DNA of 36,010 bases. Source: Limnohabitans sp. Lineage in GTDB: Bacteria; Pseudomonadota; Gammaproteobacteria; Burkholderiales; Burkholderiaceae_C. The translations under genes and the position numbers were made by a program. The stretch lies in the NCBI GenBank assembly GCA_023255445.1, contig JALRIL010000155.1:1-36010 (forward strand), in the 5' to 3' direction. Of the stretch, positions 8,093 through 15,972 are shown in pieces; the stretch's first letter is position 1; the number at the start of each line of letters is the position of its first letter. The notes under the pieces were generated by a model. It was not told the origin of the DNA. It was given only the letters and a program-made list of their open reading frames with translations, and made no database searches.

Positions 8093-11000
8093 ATGTCAAA
8101 CAACAAACACCTGGGTTTGAAGCGCCGCAACAGCGGCATGATGGCGTTGGAACAGCGCTTTATGTTTGATGGGGCGGCGGTGGATACGCTGCACGACCAA
8201 TTGGTCGACTCATCTGTAGCAGATGCTTCAACAGTTGTCGTGGCTGATGTTTTTAAATTTGACGCGTCCACGTCTAGCCTGTCGAGTACGGCCCAGTTGG
8301 CCCATCAACAAGTGCGCGACTACCTGGCTGGGGCAACCGATGCGCAGTTGTTTGATATTTTCAATGGCGGAAAGACGGCGCCTGACGCTGCTTGGACGGA
8401 GCGATTGGCCAGCCTGCGCGAGGCTTTTGCGAACGGTTCATTCAATGTGAACGTGGTGGCCATGGACAGCGCCAGCCAGTTCACGGCTGTTGCTGCTTTT
8501 GCCGAAAATGGCCCTGATGGCCAACCCACAATCTTCATCAACACCTACTGGTTTGGGATGTTTGATGCGCCCGATGCCACCCGTGCCTTGGTGGAAGAAG
8601 TTGGCCATGCTTTTGATGCCTACTTGAATCCCAATGCCGATTCGGCAGGGGACGAAGGCGAGTCTTTCGCAGACATGGTGATTGATGGCTCAGTTAGCCA
8701 AGAGCAAAGCTCTGCCTTGTTGACCCAAAATGACCACGGCCAAGTGGTAGTCAACGGCGTTTCGTACGAAGTCGAATTCGCCTCATTTAATTTTGTGAAC
8801 GCGTACCACATGGTGTACGACTGGGACACGCAAAACAACAGCGAAGATACGACTGAGCGTTGGGCGAGCAAAGAACAGAATTTGCATTACTTCAATACTG
8901 CAGGCCTTGGTGTCGTCAGTATTTCTGATGGGTCAAACGGAACCAACTTTAGCGGCAACGATGTGTCAGCTGTTGCGTTGACGATTGGTGGGCAAACCTA
9001 CTACGGCTGGATCAGCCGTCCCATCAAGTCCAACGGCATTGTTCGTGGTTTTTACTTCTGGACCGATGTCAACTTCACATCATTGGCCTTGGCGCAAGCA
9101 GACGGCAACCAGGATAGTGCTGTCGGAGATCCAGGTAATTCAGATAACCGTGGTTTTGTGCTGGTGGTTGATCAAACTTGGTTTAACCAACAAATCGCTG
9201 ATACGGATTTCACCAAGGAATTCACATCCACATCTAAAGATGTTCTTGACGGTTACGTGACAAGCGGGAGTACGTTGACTGTTGCGAGTGTTGGCTCTTC
9301 GTCGGATCGAGTGGATAGTGCGTTGAATGGTGTCGCCGAGAGTAACACTAACATGGCGCCGAGTGCAGTCAATGATGTGGCCTCAGGTACACCCAGTGCA
9401 ACGCCCTCTGCCGATCAAGGAAGCGCTGCTTTGGAGGAGGGCTACAACACCAACACTTCTACGGTGATCACGGCCACGATTGACGGTTCGGGCAACGTGC
9501 TTGCCAACGACACTGACTCCAATTCCGACAGTCTTAGTGTCACCACGATCACAAGCAAATTGACAGGGGCTTCAGGTACCGCATCTTCAGGTGGAACGCA
9601 AATCGTTGGTAAGTACGGTACGCTGACCATGCAGGCAGACGGTGATTGGACTTACGAAGTCAATAACTCAAGCGCAACGATCAACGCCTTGCTCAGCGGA
9701 AACATTCAGGAAGACTTCACCTACACAGCCAGCGACGGTAAAGGTGGAACTTCTACAGCCACACTGACTGTGCAGATCAAAGGAAGCAACGATGCGCCCG
9801 TGGCTACAAATGATTACAACATCGCCAAAGAGCACACCAGTACCAACGACACTGGATATAACGCCACTGGCAATGTGTTGCCCAATGACACAGATGTAGA
9901 TACGGGAGATACGAAAAGTATTGCAGGGATTGTTCAGCTGGGTAATGCTGATGCGGCCACAATTGTTTCTACAACAACTGACTCAATTGTGAGATTTGAC
10001 GCTTCGGCTGAACCCTCATTTGGTGCGAACCAAGTTGAGAGCAAAAAACTGTACCTGAATGTGTCTGGAACTTATAGAGCGATTTACGGGTCCAGCAATC
10101 TGCAAGTCTATGCACTCTCCGGAGGAGTTACAGATTCCAACAACGATGACATTTGGGATGTGAAACTGAGCGAGGATGTTTACTATTACATGGTAAACAC
10201 AACGCGTTATGACATTTCCCTTGCTGAACTTGCTAATCGTCAAGTTGCTTTTTCTTCTTCCACTTCGGCAACAACTAATGGTGGTGGAAGTGATAAGTTG
10301 GCGCTGCTCACAACCACAGAGTCGACAGGGACTTACACAGTCGATCTTTCAAATTACACAGGAAGCATAGCTGTTGGAGCTGCTCTGTGGTACGACAACG
10401 ATTCAACGGCCAATATCAACTACGTCAATAGCCTTTTGACTGTTCAGTCAATCGCTTATGACGCGAATGGAAATCCAACACAAGTGACGTTGAACGGAAG
10501 GATTCCGTTTTCAACAGGTACTGCGATTGAATTCAGAAGCTCGCTCTCTACGGGCGTCACATATTCCGGCCAATACGGCACCTTGAACTTGGCTGCGAAC
10601 GGGTCTTATACATACACACCCTATACAGACAATTCCGCAATTAACGATGGTGACATCGTCACAGAAGTGTTCGACTACACCATGCAGGACACGGCGGGGC
10701 AAACGAGCGCTGCCAAGCTGTACATCACAGTGACGGGTTCAGGCACCAACGATCCTGTGCTTACTGCTGATACGGCAACGGCCTATGAGGCTGGCGTCGG
10801 TCGGGACGGAAGTAACACGGTCATTAATGGAACAACCGTCTATACCGGAGCCGCTGCAACGGGGGACGTTTTGTCGAATGACAAGGAGAAATACAGCGCG
10901 TCCTCCAACCAAATTGGAACGGGTTATGTAGCGCAGGTAGGTAGAACCGGCGCGGGGAGCTATACAACCATTGATGCCACAGGTGATGGCCGAACAACCA

Positions 11001-14000
11001 CCGATTCTGCGACCGTCACAGGCCTCTATGGCAGTTTATTGATTGATGATCATGGATCGTTCACTTACACAGTCGCCGATTCCAACATAACAGTAAACGC
11101 ACTGCAGGTGGGTCAAACGCTGACGGAAACATTCAGCTACCAAGTGAAAAATACCTTAAGTCCCATTGGATACTCATGGTCGACCTTGACGATCACTATC
11201 CAAGGCACAAACGACACTCCTACAGCTGTTGCAGACACGGGTTCTGCACTGACCGAAGATGTCACTACATCCACCAGCGGTAATGTCACGACCAACGACA
11301 CCGATGTAGATACCGGTGATACAAAAACCGTTACCAAGGCTGGTACATCCTCAGCAAATACCTCGATCACAGCGGGTACGACCTCCGCCAACGGCTTGGC
11401 TGTAGATGGTACCTACGGGCGCTTGATCATTGGTGCAGATGGCACCTACACCTACACACTGGGCGTTACATCTGCACAAAACACAGCTGTCCAAGCATTG
11501 AACAGTGCAAGCACGCCACCTACAGAAACGTTTAACTACGAACTTACCGACAGCCGCGGAGCTACATCCACGACAACTTTGACATTTACCGTTAATGGGA
11601 CAAACGAGCCCCCGGTCAACCAGTTGAACGGAGCGTCTTTCTCCAATACATCGACAACAACTCTGACAACGGCCATAAACACTGATTTGGTCTTTACAGG
11701 TGTAAACGCGATTTCCGTGGCAGATGCTGATAATGACTTGGCGTCTGTCACGCTGACCGTTGAACATGGAACGCTCAGCTTTACTGGTGGAACCGCGGCT
11801 TCAACAACTGGCAGTTCAGTCACCATCACGGGTACGCAGGCCAGTATCAACGCTGCATTGGCTTATTTGAAGTACACGCCAACCACGAGTTACACAGGGT
11901 CCGATTACCTGACGATTGCCAGTAAAGATGCAACCAACCGTTGGGATACCGATGGCATCGCCATCAATATTCCAACGGCATTCACTGGTCCCACTGTACT
12001 GGAAAGCGATCTTTCAACAGGCAGTAACTCCGCGGGCAGCGGTGAGGTTAACAACATCACGTTGACGGCGCCAACAGGTCAAACCTTTGGAGCCAATACA
12101 CAATCAGGAACCGATACCTACGGAAGCTGGACCTTGACTACCGGTGGTGTTTTCACTTATACGCTCACCAGCGCGCCTGCCGTCAGTGGTGCAAACAGCA
12201 CCCGCACCGTCAACATTCTGACCTATGACGCTTTCGGCAATGCCACCACCAACACGGTTACAGTCACCATCACCGACGATGCGCCAGTTGCCAACGCCAA
12301 CACCAAAACTGTCAACGAGGGCGCATCGGCTTCAGGTAATGTGCTGACAGATGGTACTGTTGACGTGTTTGGCGCTGATGGTGCCAAAACAACTTCACCC
12401 ACAGGAGGAGTTGTTGGCGTTCGCGCATCGGGTGGAGACACCACTACAGCGGTCACTTCAGGTACGGGTTCGTCTATTTCAGGTACGTATGGGTCGTTAA
12501 CGCTCAATGCCGACGGTAGCTATACCTATACGGCGACCGCGTCCATTTCTGCGACGGTGACCGATACCTTCGTCTACACCATCGAGGATGCAGACGGAGA
12601 TCGATCCACTACAACGCTCACGATAACAGTCAACGACGCCTCTACGCCCACCATTGCAGTGACTGGTTATGGCCCTGTTAATGAGGGGTCTACATACGCG
12701 ACTTTTACTGTTCAACCTGGTAACAGCTCGAGCAGTGACCTTATCGACTTGAGTGTGTCGAATGGAACGACTTCCTTGAGTACTCCTGCAATGGAGTATT
12801 CGACTGACGGTACCAACTGGATTGTGTACGACAACACCCACAAACCCAATGGGGGAGGTGTTTTTTACGTTCGTGTGAACATCACCAGCGAAGCTGATAC
12901 GACTTACGAAGGTTCAGAAAGCTTCTCGTTAGTGGCTGCTTACACCGCCAACTCATCGATTACCGACTCGGCATCTACGTCAATTATTGATGACGGCACG
13001 GGCACAAACTACACCGGCAACGTCAGCGGTGGTAGCCCTGTAACGAATACGACCAGTTTGAATGATGACCGTGCGTTGGCAGTGAACTCGATCACGGTCA
13101 ATGAAGGTGGTGGTTATGCGGTCTTCACGGTGAGTGCGAATGCAGGCCAGACGATGAACCTGGCGCTGAGCAACGGCACGACTAATCCGACGGCGACGAG
13201 CGGGACGGACTACACCAACGCGCTGGAGTACTGGGATGGATCGGCTTGGGTTTCTTACACGGCGGGCTTCACGGTGCCGGGCACCAGCAATGCGGCGGTG
13301 TCGCTGTATGTGCGTGTGGCCATCACCAACGACAGCACGTTTGAAAACGCTGAAGACTTCAAGCTGACGGCGACGTACACCAGCGGAGCGAGCCGTTCGG
13401 CCACGGGTGTGGCCACCATTGTGGACGATGGCACGGGGACTAAATACGACGGCACAATCACCAGTGGTTCACCTACCACAGACACTAATAATCTAGATGA
13501 TGACCGTTCTGGCCCCATCGCAGTTACCGGCGGCAACTACAACGAAAACTCCCCCCGTGCCGTTTTCACTGTTACGGCTAATTCCGGACAAGTGCTGACC
13601 CTTGATGTTCAAAATGCCGCGCAGCCTGGAAAGGCACCTACGGGCGACAACGAAGGTAAGGCCAACGATTCGTTAGACACAGCTGATATTTACTACTCAT
13701 TGGACGGTGGCACCACATGGCAGCTGTACACCGGCCCAATCACTGCGGGCAATGTGCCAGTGCTGGTTGCTGTTGACATTACGAACGAGCGTGATGATGT
13801 CTACGAAGGTGAAGAGCAGCTCAAGCTGGTGGTTACCTCGGGCGGTCAGTCTGCGTCTGGCTTCTCTTCGATCTTTGATGATGGCACCGGCGTTGTGACG
13901 AATGAGATCACAGAAGATACGCAAAACGATACGGGTGCAAATGATCCATCGGTGACCAAGGACGACGATCGCCCTAAACCTGTGGATTCAACTGCTTCCC

Positions 14001-14632
14001 CCGCGCCTTTGATGGAGCCAGCGCTGATTCAGGCACCGCAAGTTATTGCTGAGTCGAGGCCTCAAGTTCAGTCTTTCAGTGGAGTACTGCGTCCAGCAGA
14101 GCCACCTATCTCTCTGGGCCAGACTTTGACCAGTGAGAACGGACACCCGATTTTGGTCAGTGAAACTGCGTTGCCAGGCCTGAGCTTGTATCAAGGCATC
14201 ACAGACCAGTTTGTGCAATCGACCACAGACGTTACCAAGATCAGTATTCCCTTTGACGCCTTTATCCATTCGGATAAAAACGCCGTGATCAAACTGCAGG
14301 CGAAGCAGTCCGATGACTCGCCCTTGCCAAGTTGGGTGGAGTTTGATCCTGCCGCCGGTACATTCACGGTCAAGCCGCCCAAGGACTTCAAAGGTAAGCT
14401 GGACCTGAAGGTCATTGCCCGCGATGACCAAGGCAACGAGGCCGTGTCGATGTTCCAGATGTTCGTGGGTGAACAAGACGCGCCCGCAACCGAGCGCCCG
14501 CAAGGCCGCAACAGCTTTACAGAAAAGCTGCGCATGGCTGGCAAGCGCCCGGTGACCTTGGTGCGTATGGCCGATGGTTCGCACAAAGCGTTGGAGCGAG
14601 TTGTGGCGGTTAACAAAGTGCGCGCTGGATGA
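8093..14632 (+). CDS. giant (2179 aa) repeat-rich surface/secreted protein: LEPR-XLL-like N-terminal motif, EExGH domain, VCBS/cadherin-like repeats, Calx-beta repeats, basic C-terminal tail
   Basis: MALEQRFMFDGAAV near N-terminus; VEEVGHAFD...GDEGESFAD; repeated GNVLxNDTD...GTYGxLxxxxDGxYTYT...DTFxYTxxDxxGxxSTxTLTxTVxGTND blocks; Calx-beta blocks ending in DDGTGT; no GGxGxDxux nonapeptides seen. Confidence 0.93.
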   Translation: MSNNKHLGLKRRNSGMMALEQRFMFDGAAVDTLHDQLVDSSVADASTVVVADVFKFDASTSSLSSTAQLAHQQVRDYLAGATDAQLFDIFNGGKTAPDAAWTERLASLREAFANGSFNVNVVAMDSASQFTAVAAFAENGPDGQPTIFINTYWFGMFDAPDATRALVEEVGHAFDAYLNPNADSAGDEGESFADMVIDGSVSQEQSSALLTQNDHGQVVVNGVSYEVEFASFNFVNAYHMVYDWDTQNNSEDTTERWASKEQNLHYFNTAGLGVVSISDGSNGTNFSGNDVSAVALTIGGQTYYGWISRPIKSNGIVRGFYFWTDVNFTSLALAQADGNQDSAVGDPGNSDNRGFVLVVDQTWFNQQIADTDFTKEFTSTSKDVLDGYVTSGSTLTVASVGSSSDRVDSALNGVAESNTNMAPSAVNDVASGTPSATPSADQGSAALEEGYNTNTSTVITATIDGSGNVLANDTDSNSDSLSVTTITSKLTGASGTASSGGTQIVGKYGTLTMQADGDWTYEVNNSSATINALLSGNIQEDFTYTASDGKGGTSTATLTVQIKGSNDAPVATNDYNIAKEHTSTNDTGYNATGNVLPNDTDVDTGDTKSIAGIVQLGNADAATIVSTTTDSIVRFDASAEPSFGANQVESKKLYLNVSGTYRAIYGSSNLQVYALSGGVTDSNNDDIWDVKLSEDVYYYMVNTTRYDISLAELANRQVAFSSSTSATTNGGGSDKLALLTTTESTGTYTVDLSNYTGSIAVGAALWYDNDSTANINYVNSLLTVQSIAYDANGNPTQVTLNGRIPFSTGTAIEFRSSLSTGVTYSGQYGTLNLAANGSYTYTPYTDNSAINDGDIVTEVFDYTMQDTAGQTSAAKLYITVTGSGTNDPVLTADTATAYEAGVGRDGSNTVINGTTVYTGAAATGDVLSNDKEKYSASSNQIGTGYVAQVGRTGAGSYTTIDATGDGRTTTDSATVTGLYGSLLIDDHGSFTYTVADSNITVNALQVGQTLTETFSYQVKNTLSPIGYSWSTLTITIQGTNDTPTAVADTGSALTEDVTTSTSGNVTTNDTDVDTGDTKTVTKAGTSSANTSITAGTTSANGLAVDGTYGRLIIGADGTYTYTLGVTSAQNTAVQALNSASTPPTETFNYELTDSRGATSTTTLTFTVNGTNEPPVNQLNGASFSNTSTTTLTTAINTDLVFTGVNAISVADADNDLASVTLTVEHGTLSFTGGTAASTTGSSVTITGTQASINAALAYLKYTPTTSYTGSDYLTIASKDATNRWDTDGIAINIPTAFTGPTVLESDLSTGSNSAGSGEVNNITLTAPTGQTFGANTQSGTDTYGSWTLTTGGVFTYTLTSAPAVSGANSTRTVNILTYDAFGNATTNTVTVTITDDAPVANANTKTVNEGASASGNVLTDGTVDVFGADGAKTTSPTGGVVGVRASGGDTTTAVTSGTGSSISGTYGSLTLNADGSYTYTATASISATVTDTFVYTIEDADGDRSTTTLTITVNDASTPTIAVTGYGPVNEGSTYATFTVQPGNSSSSDLIDLSVSNGTTSLSTPAMEYSTDGTNWIVYDNTHKPNGGGVFYVRVNITSEADTTYEGSESFSLVAAYTANSSITDSASTSIIDDGTGTNYTGNVSGGSPVTNTTSLNDDRALAVNSITVNEGGGYAVFTVSANAGQTMNLALSNGTTNPTATSGTDYTNALEYWDGSAWVSYTAGFTVPGTSNAAVSLYVRVAITNDSTFENAEDFKLTATYTSGASRSATGVATIVDDGTGTKYDGTITSGSPTTDTNNLDDDRSGPIAVTGGNYNENSPRAVFTVTANSGQVLTLDVQNAAQPGKAPTGDNEGKANDSLDTADIYYSLDGGTTWQLYTGPITAGNVPVLVAVDITNERDDVYEGEEQLKLVVTSGGQSASGFSSIFDDGTGVVTNEITEDTQNDTGANDPSVTKDDDRPKPVDSTASPAPLMEPALIQAPQVIAESRPQVQSFSGVLRPAEPPISLGQTLTSENGHPILVSETALPGLSLYQGITDQFVQSTTDVTKISIPFDAFIHSDKNAVIKLQAKQSDDSPLPSWVEFDPAAGTFTVKPPKDFKGKLDLKVIARDDQGNEAVSMFQMFVGEQDAPATERPQGRNSFTEKLRMAGKRPVTLVRMADGSHKALERVVAVNKVRAG
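9450..12650 (+). repeat. VCBS / cadherin-like repeat region within giant protein
   Basis: Recurring N(D/E)TD + YG.L...DGSYTYT + TLTITV.(G/N)(T/D) pattern around 9490-9800, 9870-10760, 10790-11220, 11240-11610, 12290-12640; cadherin-like HGTLSFTGG...INAALAYLKYTPTTSYTGSDYLTI at about 11610-11980. Confidence 0.8.
12650..13975 (+). repeat. three tandem Calx-beta-like repeats with conserved DDGTG...DDR linkers
   Basis: PVNEGSTYATFTVQPG / TVNEGGGYAVFTVSANAGQ / NYNENSPRAVFTVTANSGQ; linkers IDDGTGTNYTG...LNDDR, VDDGTGTKYDG...LDDDR, FDDGTGVVTNE...KDDDR. Confidence 0.8.
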
Positions 14633-15969
14633 TGCAAGCCTTTGGGGATTTGTCTCGGCGTGCTCGTCATGCCGAGACGGACCGTGAGCTCGGGTTTGTG
14701 TGGGTCAATGACACCATGGCCTTGGCGCCTTACCGCCAGGCGGCGTTGTGGTTGGCGAACGAGGGTGTGTGGTGTTTGTCTGGCGTGGTGCAGGTGGATG
14801 CCAATGTGCCCCATGCCCAGTGGCTAGACGCCGTCGCGCACCATGTACACGCCTTGGAGCCAGGGCAGGGCGCCGTCCGTAACTTTACGGCTGCAGATTT
14901 ACCTGCAGACCTGGCCAGCCAGTGGGCACAGTGGTGGCCGGCGCACGCTGTGTGGTTAGGCTCAACCCATGCACACATCAAAGGCGCAGGCATCTTGCTG
15001 CGCGAAGAGCCTTGGCAACCCGACGAACTGGCCGCCCTGCAAGAGTGGGCCGATGTGTGGTGGCATGCCTTTGCGGCCCTGCATAAGCCGAAGGCACTGC
15101 GCTTACGCGGCTGGAAAGACAAGCTCAAAAACGCATTCGCATGGTCGCCAGACAAGCCCTGGTTCAAGCAGCGCCGCCTGCAAATTTTGGGCGCATTGGT
15201 GGCGGTTTTGCTCTGGCCTGTTCGTTTGACGGTGCTGGCCCCCGGCGAGCTGGTGCCCGCGCACCCAGTGGTGGTGCGCGCCCCGCTCGATGGCGTGATA
15301 GACGTGTTCCATGTCCAACCCAACCAGCAGGTCAAAGCGCAGCAACCTTTGTTCAGTTTTGACGAGATGGTGATCCAGGCGCGCCTTGAGGTGGCCCAGC
15401 AAACCCTGGCTACCGCCGAGACGGACTACCGCCAGACCAGCCAAATGGCCTTGAGCGACGCGCGCTCCAAATCGCAGTTGGGTTTGCTGGCGGGCAAGGT
15501 GGAAGAGCGCCGCGCCGAAACGGACTACCTCCAAGAGCAATTGGCCCGCGCACGGGTGCTTGCGCCTCAGGCTGGCGTGGTGCTGATGGACGACCCCTCG
15601 GAGTGGATGGGTAAACCCGTGAGCACGGGTGAGCGTATTTTGCGCATTGCGACGCTCAACGATATGGAGGTGGAGGCCTGGTTGCCTCTGGCCGATGCCA
15701 TTGCGCTGGAGCCGGGCGATGCGGTCACCTTGTACCTCAGCGCCAGCCCGCTGTCGCCCGTGTCGGCCACCTTGCGCTACATGGCGCACGATGCCGTGCA
15801 ACGCCCGGATGGCAGCTTTGCCTATCGGGTGCGTGCCACGCTGGACGCCAAAACCGAGCATCGCGTAGGCCTGAAGGGCACAGCGCGTGTGCATGGTCAG
15901 TGGGTGCCCATGGTGTATTGGGCGCTGCGCCGGCCCTGGGCCACGGTGCGTGCCTATCTGGGTTGGTAA
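14629..15969 (+). CDS. HlyD-like inner-membrane adaptor with soluble (GAF-like?) N-terminal domain
   Basis: N-terminal ~185 aa soluble region (VWVNDTMALAPYRQAALWL), single TM (LQILGALVAVLLWPVRLTVLAPGELVP), lipoyl halves VVVRAPLDGVIDVFHVQPNQQVKAQQPLFSFD and ARVLAPQAGVVLMDDPSEWMGKPVSTGERIL. Confidence 0.87.
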   Translation: MMQAFGDLSRRARHAETDRELGFVWVNDTMALAPYRQAALWLANEGVWCLSGVVQVDANVPHAQWLDAVAHHVHALEPGQGAVRNFTAADLPADLASQWAQWWPAHAVWLGSTHAHIKGAGILLREEPWQPDELAALQEWADVWWHAFAALHKPKALRLRGWKDKLKNAFAWSPDKPWFKQRRLQILGALVAVLLWPVRLTVLAPGELVPAHPVVVRAPLDGVIDVFHVQPNQQVKAQQPLFSFDEMVIQARLEVAQQTLATAETDYRQTSQMALSDARSKSQLGLLAGKVEERRAETDYLQEQLARARVLAPQAGVVLMDDPSEWMGKPVSTGERILRIATLNDMEVEAWLPLADAIALEPGDAVTLYLSASPLSPVSATLRYMAHDAVQRPDGSFAYRVRATLDAKTEHRVGLKGTARVHGQWVPMVYWALRRPWATVRAYLGW

Positions 15970-15972
15970 GCC

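Noticed and set aside
7096-8271. 391-aa antisense ORF opposite adaptor gene
   Set aside because: Overlaps three confident sense genes; no domain signature.
9450-13975. Possible CRISPR/satellite-type DNA repeats
   Set aside because: Repetition is at protein level (VCBS, Calx-beta) with divergent nucleotides; no short identical repeat-spacer array.
8093-14632. RTX adhesin (LapA-like) classification
   Set aside because: No GGxGxDxux nonapeptides and no RTX-type C-terminus seen; classified instead as non-RTX repeat protein.
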